DNA from: Protaetiibacter sp. SSC-01
GTDB taxonomy: Bacteria; Actinomycetota; Actinomycetes; Actinomycetales; Microbacteriaceae
Reading direction: 5' to 3'
Assembly: GCF_014483895.1 (NCBI RefSeq)
Contig: NZ_CP059987.1
Location: 1-64,000 of the forward strand
DNA: 64,000 bases
Both the position numbers and the translations under genes were made by a program. Position 1 is the first letter of the stretch. The number at the start of each line of letters is the position of its first letter. This document shows, in pieces, positions 21,088 through 29,657 of the stretch. The notes beneath the pieces are model-generated. The model was not told the origin of the DNA, made no database searches, and saw nothing but the letters and a program-made list of their open reading frames with translations.

Positions 21088-22734
21088 TTAGTTGACCGTG
21101 ATGGAAATCTGCGGCGAGGCCTGCGACTGGATGCCGCCAGCGCACCGGGCGATGTAACTGGCCTTGGCGGTTCCGCTCTCGCCGAGCTGGATGTCGATGC
21201 TCGTCGCATCGGCTCCCACGCTGTTCGAGCCTCCGACGGCGGACGCGTTCTCGAGCGTGAACGTGTAGCCCTCGAGTGCGAAGCCGGCCGGGCATCCGGT
21301 GTAGCTCGCGAAGCTGAGGGTGATGGGGTCGCCGGGGTCGCCGCTCGTGGACGACGGGCTCGGCGCGCTCGGGGAGCTCGGCGGCGGGAAGGCGCCGTAG
21401 ACGGTCAGCGTGATCGTCTGCCCCTTGCGCACGTTGCCGCTCGGCGTGATGCTCTGCACCGTGTCGACCTGGCCGGGCGACGGGGCCGGGGCGCCGGTCT
21501 CCTGGCGGATCTCGAACTGGCCGCCCGTGGCATCCAGCATCGCGACGGCCTCGCCGACCGGCAGGCCGATGTAGTCGTCGCGGTTGATGAGCACGGTGTC
21601 GCTCGTGGGCGTCGCGCTCGGCTCCTCGCTCGGCGGCGTGCTGACGGGGGTCGACGGCGGGGCGCTCGGGTCGTCGCCGCCGCCGCGCGGCTGCACGGCG
21701 ATGACGATGATGATCGCGATGAGCGCGACCGCGAGGAGCGACACGATCGCGATGAGCGGCCACATCCAGGGGCTGCGGCGGCGCTCGGCGGTCGACGTGA
21801 CCGGGGTGGTGCCGGTTCCGGCGGTCGGGAGCACGCGCGTCGCGGCGCCCGTCGCGGAGTCGACGGCGACGGCGCCCGTCGCGACGCCGGGCACGGCGGC
21901 CGCGGCACCCGCGATGTCTCCGCGGCGGAGCGCCTGGGCGGCGCGCGCGAGGTGCGCGGCCGTCGCCGGACGGTCCTCCGGGCGCTTCGCGATCGAGGAG
22001 TAGACGAGGTTGCGCACGGGCTCGGACACCGTGACCGGCAGGTCGGGCGGCGTCTCGTTGATCTGCGCCATGGCGATCGCCACCTGCGACTCGCCCGTGA
22101 ACGGGCGACGGCCGGCGAGGGCCTCGTAGGCGACGATGCCGAGCGAGTAGATGTCGGTCGACGGCGATGCGGGGTGACCGCTCGCCTGCTCGGGCGACAG
22201 GTACTGCACGGTGCCCATGACCTGACCGGTGGCCGTGAGCGGCACCTGGTCGGCGATGCGCGCGATGCCGAAGTCGGTGATCTTGACGCGCCCGTCGGGC
22301 GTGATGAGCAGGTTGCCGGGCTTGATGTCGCGGTGCACGAGACCCGCCGAGTGCGCGGCCTGGAGAGCGGATGCCGTCTGGGCCACGATGTCGAGCACGC
22401 GGTCGGTCGACAGCACCTTCTCGCGCTCGAGCACGGTCGAGAGCGCCTCGCCGGGGACGAGCTCCATGACGAGGTACGCCGATCCGTCCTCCTCGCCGTA
22501 GTCGAAGACGTTGGCGATGCCCTCGTGGTTGACGAGGGCCGCGTGCCTCGCCTCGGCGCGGAAGCGCTCGAGGAACCCGGGGTCGCCGAGGTACTCGTCC
22601 TTGAGGATCTTGATCGCGACGGTGCGCCCGATCACGAGATCGGTCGCCTGCCACACCTCGCCCATGCCGCCGATCGCGATCCGGCTCGACAGCTGGTATC
22701 GCCCCCCGAAGGTGAGCCCGCTCGTCGGTCTCAT
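21088..22734 (-). CDS. pknA: Ser/Thr protein kinase PknA, with an extracellular C-terminal region
   Basis: A 548-residue kinase with Lys42, HRD at 134-136 and DFG near 154-156. A transmembrane segment is near residues 328-350. Unlike M. tuberculosis PknA, the outer part has one PASTA-like repeat (DDYIGLPVGEAVAML region) and then a separate cysteine-bearing domain of about 90 residues with no family I recognise. It overlaps pbpA by four bases. With PknB it controls cell division and elongation proteins. The stop is TAA, uncommon here. Confidence 0.92.
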   Translation of the reverse strand: MRPTSGLTFGGRYQLSSRIAIGGMGEVWQATDLVIGRTVAIKILKDEYLGDPGFLERFRAEARHAALVNHEGIANVFDYGEEDGSAYLVMELVPGEALSTVLEREKVLSTDRVLDIVAQTASALQAAHSAGLVHRDIKPGNLLITPDGRVKITDFGIARIADQVPLTATGQVMGTVQYLSPEQASGHPASPSTDIYSLGIVAYEALAGRRPFTGESQVAIAMAQINETPPDLPVTVSEPVRNLVYSSIAKRPEDRPATAAHLARAAQALRRGDIAGAAAAVPGVATGAVAVDSATGAATRVLPTAGTGTTPVTSTAERRRSPWMWPLIAIVSLLAVALIAIIIVIAVQPRGGGDDPSAPPSTPVSTPPSEEPSATPTSDTVLINRDDYIGLPVGEAVAMLDATGGQFEIRQETGAPAPSPGQVDTVQSITPSGNVRKGQTITLTVYGAFPPPSSPSAPSPSSTSGDPGDPITLSFASYTGCPAGFALEGYTFTLENASAVGGSNSVGADATSIDIQLGESGTAKASYIARCAGGIQSQASPQISITVN

Positions 22735-24182
22735 CTGTTCAGCACCGCCTCTATGACCTTCTTCGCGACCGGAGCCGCGATCGTGTTCCCGAAACCGGAT
22801 TGGCCTCTGCCTCCACCGTTCTCGATCACCACAGCGACGGCGACCTGGGGGTCGTCTGCCGGGGCGAATCCGGTGAACCAGAGGGTGTGCGGCTGGTTCG
22901 CGCCGTTCTGTGCTGTGCCCGTCTTGCCCGCGACGTCGACACCACTGATTCTGGCATTGCTCGCCGCGCCGCTGGCCACATTCGCGACCATCATCTGAGT
23001 CAAGCTCGCGGCCACGCTCGAGCTCACCGAGCGGCCGTACGCCTCGGGCGCGAACTCCTGCAGCGTCGACAGGTCGGCGGCGCTCACGCGCTCCACGAGG
23101 TTCGGCCGCATGAGCTCGCCGTCGTTCGCGATCGCCGCAGAGACCATCGCCATCTGCAGCGGGGTCACGCGGTCGTTGCCCTGGCCGAACGACTGCAGCA
23201 TGAGCTGCGCCTCGCTCTCCGGCTCGGGGAAGACGCTCGGGGTGACCTTCATGGGCACCGCGAACGAGTCCTCGAAGCCGAAGCGGCGAGCCTGGTCGGA
23301 GATCGCCTCGTAGCCGAGCTGGGCGCCGAGCTGCGCGAACGGGATGTTGCACGACATCCGCAGGGCGTCGGCGATGCTCACCGTCTCGCCGCCGCCGCAC
23401 GCACCGCCCTCGGAGTTGGTGATCGTCGTCGAGGTGCCGGGGAGCGTGAAGCTCGGCGGGTTGGGGATCTGCGTGTCGGGGGTGAGGCCTCCCGCGAGGG
23501 CCGCGGCGCTCACGACGACCTTGAACGTCGAGCCCGGCGGGTTGAGGGCGCCGCCGATCGTGCGGTTGACGAGCGGGTCGCCCTCGGCCGCGAGCAGCTG
23601 CTCGTAGGCGGCGATGACGCCCGCCTGGTCGTGGCCCGCGAGCAGGTTCGGGTCGAACGACGGCTTCGACACCATCGCGAGGATGCGGCCCGTCGACGGG
23701 TCGATCGCGACGACGGCGCCCTGCAGGTCGCCGAGCGCGTCCCACGCCGCCTGCTGCACGACGGGGTCGATCGTCGTGAGCACGGACGCTCCGCGCGGGT
23801 TCTTGCCCGTGAGGATCGAGTTGAGGCGGTCGAGGAACTGCTGGTTCGCGCGGCCGCTCAGGTAGTCGTTGAGCGTGCCCTCGAGGCCCGTGTTCTCGCC
23901 GTGGATCGTGAAGTAGCCGGTGACCGCCGCGTAGAGCTCGCCCTGCGGGTAGGTGCGCTGGTACTTGTACTCGTCGCCGCTCGGCACCGACTGCGCGATG
24001 ACGGTGTCGCCCGCGAGGATCGGCCCGCGCTCGACCGAGAAGCTCGCGTAGAGCGTGCGGGTGTTGCGCGAGTCGGCCTGCAGCTGCTCCTGCTGCACGA
24101 CCTGGATGATCGTCGTCGAGGTGCACAGCGCGAGGAACATCGCGAGGATGAGCACGCTCACGCGGCGGAGCTCCTTGTTCAC
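22731..24182 (-). CDS. pbpA: Penicillin-binding protein PbpA (transpeptidase)
   Basis: A 483-residue class B PBP that cross-links peptidoglycan. A membrane anchor is at residues 7-28. Catalytic motifs are S218TFK221, SCN near residue 273 and KTGTA near residue 413. It pairs with RodA, whose gene overlaps upstream by four bases, as a glycosyltransferase-transpeptidase couple. The kinase and phosphatase genes in the same operon suggest phospho-control of its activity, as shown in M. tuberculosis. Confidence 0.95.
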   Translation of the reverse strand: MNKELRRVSVLILAMFLALCTSTTIIQVVQQEQLQADSRNTRTLYASFSVERGPILAGDTVIAQSVPSGDEYKYQRTYPQGELYAAVTGYFTIHGENTGLEGTLNDYLSGRANQQFLDRLNSILTGKNPRGASVLTTIDPVVQQAAWDALGDLQGAVVAIDPSTGRILAMVSKPSFDPNLLAGHDQAGVIAAYEQLLAAEGDPLVNRTIGGALNPPGSTFKVVVSAAALAGGLTPDTQIPNPPSFTLPGTSTTITNSEGGACGGGETVSIADALRMSCNIPFAQLGAQLGYEAISDQARRFGFEDSFAVPMKVTPSVFPEPESEAQLMLQSFGQGNDRVTPLQMAMVSAAIANDGELMRPNLVERVSAADLSTLQEFAPEAYGRSVSSSVAASLTQMMVANVASGAASNARISGVDVAGKTGTAQNGANQPHTLWFTGFAPADDPQVAVAVVIENGGGRGQSGFGNTIAAPVAKKVIEAVLNR

Positions 24183-25576
24183 GAGGCACCTCCCTCGACG
24201 ATCGCGTGCGGCTGCTGGCGCACCGCATCCGAGAGCCGCAGCAGGAGCGCGACGATGAGCCAGTTGGCGACGAGCGACGAGCCGCCCGCCGCGAGGAACG
24301 GCGTCGTGAGGCCCGTGAGCGGGATGATGCGCGTCACGCCGCCGATGACGATGAACACCTGCAGCGCGACGACGAACGACAGGCCGACCGCGAGCAGGCG
24401 GCCGAAGTCGTCCTGGCCGGCGACGCCGATGCGGAAGCCGCGTGCGACGAAGATGAGGTAGAGCGCGAGGATCGCGAAGAGGCCGATGAGGCCGAGCTCC
24501 TCGCCGAGGCTCGCGATGATGTAGTCGCTCTCGGCGAGCGGCACGAGGTCGGGGCGGCCCTGGCCGAGCCCGGTGCCGACGAGGCCGCCATCCGCGAGCC
24601 CGAAGATGCCCTGCACGAGCTGGAAGCTGCCGCCCTCGCGCTCGTAGATCTCAGGGTTGAACGCGTCGAGCCAGTTCGCGAAGCGGCCCTGCACGTAGGG
24701 CAGGATGCGCGTGGCCGCCCAGCCGCCCGCGGCGAAGAGCGCGAGGCCGATGAAGATCCAGCTGCCGCGGCCCGTCGCGACGTAGAGCATCACGAGGAAG
24801 AGGCCGAAGTAGAGAAGCGCGGTGCCGAGGTCGCGCTGAATCACGATGACGCCCATCGACAGGATCCAGACCACGAGGATCGGCCCGAGGTCGCGCGCTC
24901 GCGGCAGGCGCAGCCCGAGGATCGAGCGGCCCACCATGGAGAGGGAGTCGCGCGCCGTCACGAGGTAACCCGCGAAGAAGACCGCGAGCAAGATCTTCGC
25001 GAACTCGCCCGGCTGGAACGAGAAGAACCCGATGCGCACCCAGACGTCGGCGTTCGCGCCCGTGTCGCCGATGCCCGGCACCGCCGGCAGCAGGAGCAGC
25101 AGGATGCCGATGAACATCGCGAGGTAGCGGTAGCGCTGCAGCACGCGGTGGTTGCGCATCAGCACGAGCCCCGCGATCGCCACGGAGATCGCGATGGCCG
25201 CCCACACCGCCTGCCGCACGGCGAACGCCGCCCACCCCTCGTAGCCCTCGGCGATGTCGAGGCGGTGGATCATCGCGATGCCGAGGCCCGTGAGCGCCGT
25301 CGCGATCGGCACGACGAACGGGTCGCCCTCGGGCGCGACGAGGCGCTCCGCGATGTGCAGCACGAGCACGAGGCCCGCGGGGAGCGCCGCGAGGGCGAAC
25401 ATCTCCGCGTCGATCTCGCCCACCGCGCCGAGGTCGACGAGCGCGAGGGCCGCCGCGGCGACGCCGAGCGCGACGACGATGAGCAGCAGCTCGAGGTTGC
25501 GCAGGCGCGCGGGTGTGCGCATCCGGATGCGGATGGTCGAGGTGAGGGGACCGGTCGCGGTCGTCGGGGCGCTCAC
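24179..25576 (-). CDS. rodA: SEDS glycosyltransferase RodA/FtsW
   Basis: A 465-residue polytopic protein of the SEDS family, which polymerises lipid II glycans. About ten transmembrane segments are visible. Conserved stretches PGEFAKI, QRDLGTALL and GGTSLV-type motifs (here GGSSLVANW) are present. It lies between pstP (one-base gap) and pbpA (four-base overlap), so the trio is translationally coupled. The start is GTG. The usual name for this family member in this operon is RodA. Confidence 0.94.
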   Translation of the reverse strand: MSAPTTATGPLTSTIRIRMRTPARLRNLELLLIVVALGVAAAALALVDLGAVGEIDAEMFALAALPAGLVLVLHIAERLVAPEGDPFVVPIATALTGLGIAMIHRLDIAEGYEGWAAFAVRQAVWAAIAISVAIAGLVLMRNHRVLQRYRYLAMFIGILLLLLPAVPGIGDTGANADVWVRIGFFSFQPGEFAKILLAVFFAGYLVTARDSLSMVGRSILGLRLPRARDLGPILVVWILSMGVIVIQRDLGTALLYFGLFLVMLYVATGRGSWIFIGLALFAAGGWAATRILPYVQGRFANWLDAFNPEIYEREGGSFQLVQGIFGLADGGLVGTGLGQGRPDLVPLAESDYIIASLGEELGLIGLFAILALYLIFVARGFRIGVAGQDDFGRLLAVGLSFVVALQVFIVIGGVTRIIPLTGLTTPFLAAGGSSLVANWLIVALLLRLSDAVRQQPHAIVEGGAS

Positions 25577-25577
25577 G

Positions 25578-26825
25578 TCAGTCCCCCGCCGCCGCAGAGA
25601 GCCGGTCGACGATCTCGTGCGCGTCGCGCAGGCTGTCGGCGCTGATGGTCGCCTCGACGGCCTGCTGCTGGTACAGGGGGAGGTCGTCGACGGAGATCGC
25701 GGTGGTCTGGTAGACGCTCGAGAGCGAGATCGGCCCGATCGACTGCTGCACGCCCTGGAAGATCGCGACGTTGCCGTCGCTCACGCCCACGAAGTAGTGC
25801 ATCTGCGTCCAGCGGTAGCCGAGCCAGCCGGCGAGCACGATCGCGGCGGCCGCGAGGCCCACGCCGACGCCCCACAGGATGCGGCGGCGGATCGCGCGGC
25901 GGCGGTCCTCCTCGATGAGCTCGTCGAGGTAGCTCTCGCTCTCGGGCTCGAAGTGGGCGTCCTCGGGCGGCACCGCCTTGAGCGGGTGCAGCAGGAGGGT
26001 GGGGAGGCGGATGGGCCGCCGCACCTCCTCCTCCTGGCCGAAGGTGAGCGGATGCGCCGCAGAGCCGACGAAGACCGGGTTCGCCCCGGACGCGCCGTCG
26101 GAGTCGTCGATGTCGATGAGGAGCACCGTGACGTTGTCGGGGGCGCCGTGGTCGAGGCTCTCCTTCACGAGCCGGTCGGCCGCGCCCTGCGCCGTGCGGA
26201 TGGTGCTGAGCACCTGCACGATCTTCTCCTCCGACACGTAGCCGGAGAGCCCGTCGGAGCACAGCAGCCAGCGGTCGCCCGGCTTGACGTCGAGCACCGC
26301 GGTGTCGATCTCGGGCGAGGCGTCGACGTCGCCGAGCACGCGCATGAGCACGGCGCGCCGCGGGTGCACGGCCGCCTCCTCGGGCGTGATGCGCCCCGAC
26401 TCGACGAGCCGTTGCACGAAGGTGTGGTCGGTCGTGATCTGCGTGAGCTCGCCGGCGCGGAAGCGGTAGACGCGCGAGTCGCCGATGTGGGCCAGGGCGA
26501 AGCTGTCGCCCACGCGCGCGATCGCCGACACCGTCGTGCCCATGCCCGTGAGCTCGTTGTGCTCGAAGACCGTCTCGGCGAGCAGGCCGTTCGCGGCGAT
26601 GAGCGCCTCGTGGAGGGCGCGAACCGCATCCTCGGGGCTCGCGTACTGCTGGTCGGCCTCCGCGATGCGCTGCGCGGCGATGTGGCTCGCGACGTCACCG
26701 CCCGCGTGGCCGCCCATGCCGTCGGCCACCACGAACAGGTGCCGGCCGAGGTAGCCGGAGTCCTGGTTGCTCGCGCGGATCTTGCCGACGTGGGAGACCG
26801 CCGCGCTCGTGGGGATGGTCGCCAC
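25578..26825 (-). CDS. pstP: Ser/Thr protein phosphatase PstP (PP2C)
   Basis: A 415-residue membrane phosphatase. The cytoplasmic PP2C domain has the metal-binding motifs VVADGMGGH near residue 33 and GDSRVYR near 116, and CSDGL near 190, plus APDN. A transmembrane segment lies near residues 308-326, followed by a 90-residue extracytoplasmic domain. It opposes PknA and PknB. It is the third gene of the operon, after fhaB, from which it is three bases away. Confidence 0.95.
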   Translation of the reverse strand: MATIPTSAAVSHVGKIRASNQDSGYLGRHLFVVADGMGGHAGGDVASHIAAQRIAEADQQYASPEDAVRALHEALIAANGLLAETVFEHNELTGMGTTVSAIARVGDSFALAHIGDSRVYRFRAGELTQITTDHTFVQRLVESGRITPEEAAVHPRRAVLMRVLGDVDASPEIDTAVLDVKPGDRWLLCSDGLSGYVSEEKIVQVLSTIRTAQGAADRLVKESLDHGAPDNVTVLLIDIDDSDGASGANPVFVGSAAHPLTFGQEEEVRRPIRLPTLLLHPLKAVPPEDAHFEPESESYLDELIEEDRRRAIRRRILWGVGVGLAAAAIVLAGWLGYRWTQMHYFVGVSDGNVAIFQGVQQSIGPISLSSVYQTTAISVDDLPLYQQQAVEATISADSLRDAHEIVDRLSAAAGD

Positions 26826-26828
26826 CGC

Positions 26829-27389
26829 TCAGCGCCTCAGCTCGAAGCTCGTCGTGCCGATCGTGACGGTCGAGCCGACGGGCACGGGGGTCGGCAGCGT
26901 CACGCGCGTGCCGTCGAGGAACGTGCCGTTCGTCGAGTCGAGGTCTTGGATGACCCACTCGTCGTTCCACAGCATGAGGCGGGCGTGGTGGGTGGAGGTG
27001 TAGTCGTCGCGGATGACGAGGCCCGACTCGCTAGAACGGCCGATCGTGAGCTGCTCGGTGGGCAGGTCGATCTCCATGCCCTCCTTCGGGCCGGAGGTGA
27101 TGACGAGTCGGCGGGGGGTGTCGCCGCTCGCGTGCGGCTGGGCGCGCGGCACCGGCTCGGCGACGGCGACGGGCACGGCCGCCGCTGCGGGTGCCGGGGC
27201 CGGGGTCGCCGGGGTCGTCGGGAGCGGGGATGCCGGGAAGGGGTCGGCGGGAGCGGGCGCGGGCGTGGGCAGCTTGCGCGCGCGGTTGCCGAAGAGGTCG
27301 GAGCGCAGCGCGTAGACCACCATGAAGACGAACGCCCACATGAGGATGAGGAACCCGAGCCGCAGCACGAGCAGGGTCAGTTCGCTCAC
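26829..27389 (-). CDS. fhaB: FHA-domain membrane protein FhaB
   Basis: A 186-residue protein with an N-terminal transmembrane segment (residues 5-27), a long Pro/Ala-rich linker and a C-terminal FHA domain with GRSSES near residue 115 and DSTNGTFLDG near 150. FHA domains bind phosphothreonine, so it probably reads marks made by PknA and PknB. The GTG start overlaps the fhaA stop (GTGA). Mycobacterial FhaB (FipA) links to FtsZ and FtsQ during stress. Confidence 0.92.
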   Translation of the reverse strand: MSELTLLVLRLGFLILMWAFVFMVVYALRSDLFGNRARKLPTPAPAPADPFPASPLPTTPATPAPAPAAAAVPVAVAEPVPRAQPHASGDTPRRLVITSGPKEGMEIDLPTEQLTIGRSSESGLVIRDDYTSTHHARLMLWNDEWVIQDLDSTNGTFLDGTRVTLPTPVPVGSTVTIGTTSFELRR

Positions 27390-28084
27390 CGGGCTCCCCC
27401 ATCCGGCCGGGCGAGTTCGGCGGCCTGCGCGAGCACGCGGAACACGATGCGGGTGCGGCCGATCTCGATGACCGAGTCGGGCTCGATCACGGCCTTCGTG
27501 ACCGGCTGACCGTTGAGCTTCGAGCCGTTCGTCGAGCCGAGGTCGGTGACCTGGCCCCGGGTGCCGTCCCACGCGATCTCGATGTGCCGGCGCGAGGTGC
27601 CCGTGTCCGCGAGCGTGATGTCGGCATCCGATCCCCGCCCGATGACGGTGCGACCGCGCTTGAGGGGGTAGCGCTTGCCGTCGATGTCGAGCACGGGCGT
27701 CCAGTTGACCTCGCCCTTGACGTTCTCGGAGTCGATGCGCACGATGCCCGCCGAGAGCTTCGGGTCGGACTGCAGGCGGATGTCGATGCCGCCCGCGAAG
27801 GTGTAGCGCTGCGCCGTGGCGTGCTGCTGCACGAGGCGCGTGAACTCGTCGATGAGCGCGGGGCCCAGCCCCGTCATCCGCTCGTAGTCGGATGCCGAGA
27901 GCCGCACCGTGAACCGGTTGGGCACGAGGATGCGGTCGCGCGACACGACGGCGGCCTTCGTGTCGAGCTCACGGCGCAGGGCGGCGGTGACCTCGAGGGG
28001 CTGGAGACCGCTCTTGAAGGTCTTGGCGAACGCGCCGCCCACGACGCGCTCCAAGCCCTTCTCGAATTCGTCGAGAATCCCCAA
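27386..28084 (-). CDS. fhaA: FhaA, DUF3662 plus FHA-domain protein
   Basis: A 232-residue cytoplasmic protein. The N-terminal DUF3662 domain (GILDEFEKGLERVVGG and on) covers residues 1-120. The C-terminal FHA domain carries GRGSDADITL and GSTNGSKLNG. The M. tuberculosis protein is about 527 residues; the long central linker is missing here. The start is TTG at 28084, supported by GGAGA four bases upstream, as no other start fits. It heads the seven-gene operon. In mycobacteria it binds the flippase MurJ in its phosphorylated form. Confidence 0.9.
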   Translation of the reverse strand: MGILDEFEKGLERVVGGAFAKTFKSGLQPLEVTAALRRELDTKAAVVSRDRILVPNRFTVRLSASDYERMTGLGPALIDEFTRLVQQHATAQRYTFAGGIDIRLQSDPKLSAGIVRIDSENVKGEVNWTPVLDIDGKRYPLKRGRTVIGRGSDADITLADTGTSRRHIEIAWDGTRGQVTDLGSTNGSKLNGQPVTKAVIEPDSVIEIGRTRIVFRVLAQAAELARPDGGAR

Positions 28085-28305
28085 GGGTCTCCTCTCGGCG
28101 GCGCGGGTGCGCCTTCCGGCTCTCTCGGACTCTCCGATGGTAGTCGGCTCGGCCGCCCGAGGGGTCAGCCGCGGGGCCCGGCCGTGTCGTCCGCCCGGCT
28201 GATCCGGATGCGCGAACCGGTCGGTGCATCCCCTCGCGCCCCACGGATCGTGCCGGTCGCCGTGCGTGATAGTCTCGCTAGGCTGATCCGCTCGCGCGGG
28301 TCTGC

Positions 28306-28392
28306 GCGCGAGTGGCGGAATTGGCAGACGCGCTGGCTTCAGGTGCCAGTGCCCGTAAGGGCGTGGGGGTTCAAGTCCCCCCTCGCGCACCA
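28306..28392 (+). tRNA. tRNA-Leu(CAG)
   Basis: An 87-nt class II tRNA with acceptor GCGCGAG/CTCGCGC, a long variable arm (GTGCCCGTAAGGGCGT) and anticodon CAG in the loop TTCAGGT. The CCA end is encoded at 28390-28392, unlike the other two tRNAs here. The 3' acceptor strand also pairs into the hairpin at 28385-28405. Confidence 0.95.
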
Positions 28393-28405
28393 CATGGTGG
28401 TGCGC
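28385..28405. terminator. Hairpin overlapping the tRNA-Leu 3' end
   Basis: GCGCACCAC at 28385-28393 pairs with GTGGTGCGC at 28397-28405 around a three-base loop. The first arm includes the encoded CCA, so the terminator and the tRNA end share bases and compete for pairing before processing. Confidence 0.6.
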
Positions 28406-28420
28406 CGTCGAGGCGCGCGT

Positions 28421-28612
28421 TCACTCCCCGCCGGAGGCGAGGCGATCGGCCTCCGCGCTGTCGACCTCGTCGGGGTTCGCGTCCGGGTCGAGCTTCTCTT
28501 CGCCATCCACCTCGACGACCGTGGGGTCGAGGTCGGCGCCGTCGGTCTCGGGGTCGCCATCGCGGCCGGGGAGGATCGGGGGGACCGGCATCTGGTTGCT
28601 GATGTTCGTCAT
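28421..28612 (-). CDS. Small acidic hypothetical protein
   Basis: A 63-residue protein starting MTNISNQMPVPP, with a G-rich upstream sequence and an ATG at 28612. It is highly acidic (many Asp and Glu) and has no cysteines or membrane segment. It lies convergent to tRNA-Leu. Composition and length suggest an unstructured cytoplasmic protein. I do not recognise a family. An upstream ATG at 28660 is possible but less likely. Confidence 0.6.
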   Translation of the reverse strand: MTNISNQMPVPPILPGRDGDPETDGADLDPTVVEVDGEEKLDPDANPDEVDSAEADRLASGGE

Positions 28613-28741
28613 GGCCCCCACGGTAGGAAGCCGTCGCGCGGGAGGCGACGGGCTTGCCAAGCCCGGGCGGGCGCGCTAGCAGGCCTCCCCCCGCGAGACA
28701 ACCCGCTCGCCGGGATCGGATGCCGGGCGGAGCGTTGAGGC

Positions 28742-29143
28742 ATGTACCGGATCACTGCCATCGTCCTCGCCGCCGTCGCGGGGCTGCTCGCCATCGTCGG
28801 CTACTTCGTGGAGGGCGAGCACCTGCTCGGCATCATGAACGTCGACGTCACGCTCGACGTGCTGCGCACCGTGCTCGCGGTCGGGCTGCTCGTCGTGGCG
28901 CTCGCGCCTGTGCGCAGCACCGTCGTGCGCGCCGCGCTCTTCGTCTTCGGCGCCCTCTACCTCATCATGGGGCTCTACGCCTTCGCCGATCCCGAGCTCT
29001 TCGGGCTGCTGCCGACGCGACTTACGGGCTTCGACATCGCCTTCCACATCGTCGTCGGGCTCGCGACGCTCGTGGTCGCGGCGATGCGGGACCGCGGATG
29101 GCGGGCCGACCGCACGACGGCGCCCCGCGCATCCGGCCGCTGA
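28742..29143 (+). CDS. DUF4383 membrane protein
   Basis: A 133-residue protein with four transmembrane segments (about residues 5-25, 40-58, 62-80 and 95-115), matching DUF4383. The ATG follows GGAGCGTTGAGGC, a weak ribosome-binding site. It has a basic C-terminal tail. The family has no known role. It converges on the ArsR gene, and the two share a 19-bp hairpin. Confidence 0.75.
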   Translation: MYRITAIVLAAVAGLLAIVGYFVEGEHLLGIMNVDVTLDVLRTVLAVGLLVVALAPVRSTVVRAALFVFGALYLIMGLYAFADPELFGLLPTRLTGFDIAFHIVVGLATLVVAAMRDRGWRADRTTAPRASGR

Positions 29144-29146
29144 CCC

Positions 29147-29210
29147 ATAGTTCCCGTTCCGCGTGTTCGCACCCGTTCGTTCGGGAACAATCACGCGGAA
29201 CGGGAACTAT
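29147..29210. terminator. Large inverted repeat between convergent genes
   Basis: A perfect 19-bp stem, ATAGTTCCCGTTCCGCGTG at 29147-29165 with its reverse complement at 29192-29210, surrounds a 26-base loop containing CCCGTTCGTTCGGG. The right arm carries the stop codon of the ArsR gene (29207-29209). It ends transcription from both sides. Confidence 0.75.
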
Positions 29211-29551
29211 CGCGCGGGTGCGGGTGCGGGTGCAGGTGCGTGGGCGCGGCGCTCGGCGGTGAGGATGGCGTCGAGCACGCCGGGGGCGCTCTCCGCGAGG
29301 TCGTCGGCGCGCAGGCTGCTGAGGATCGCGGTGCCCTCGTAGCGCTGCGAGATGATGCCGGCCTCGCGCAGCACGCGGAAGTGGTGCGTGCGCGTCGAGG
29401 CGGAGACGGGGAGCTCGAAGAGCGAGCATCGCTGCTCCTCCGGGCCGTCGGCGAGCTGGCGCACGATCGTGCGGCGCAGCGGGTCGGCGAGGGCCGACAG
29501 CACGCCGTCGAGCGTGATCTCGTCTCGCTCGGGGTGCTCGAACGTGCGCAT
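29207..29551 (-). CDS. ArsR-family winged-helix regulator
   Basis: A 114-residue DNA-binding protein with an ArsR helix-turn-helix (ALADPLRRTIVRQLADG and THHFRVLREAGII, about residues 15-70). No metal-binding CxC motif is seen in helix 3; a single Cys lies at RCSLFEL. It may sense a different ligand. GGAGGA precedes the ATG at 29551. A 43-bp dyad lies in the divergent gap to the epimerase gene, so it probably represses itself and that gene. Confidence 0.85.
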   Translation of the reverse strand: MRTFEHPERDEITLDGVLSALADPLRRTIVRQLADGPEEQRCSLFELPVSASTRTHHFRVLREAGIISQRYEGTAILSSLRADDLAESAPGVLDAILTAERRAHAPAPAPAPAR

Positions 29552-29582
29552 CGGTCCTCCTCGCGACCAGGGTAGGGGAATT

Positions 29583-29625
29583 CGATGATCCTCGTAATAC
29601 GTTGATCTTCGTATTACGATCATCG
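29583..29625. promoter_or_regulatory. ArsR operator, nested inverted repeat
   Basis: An inner dyad TCGTAATACG (29592-29601) pairs with CGTATTACGA (29610-29619), with an outer dyad CGATGATC (29583-29590) and GATCATCG (29618-29625). The AT-rich centre is unlike the surroundings. It is centred between the divergent ArsR and epimerase genes, the expected place for an autorepressor site. Confidence 0.75.
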
Positions 29626-29657
29626 TCGAACTACAACCACCACATCCGGAGTCCCAC

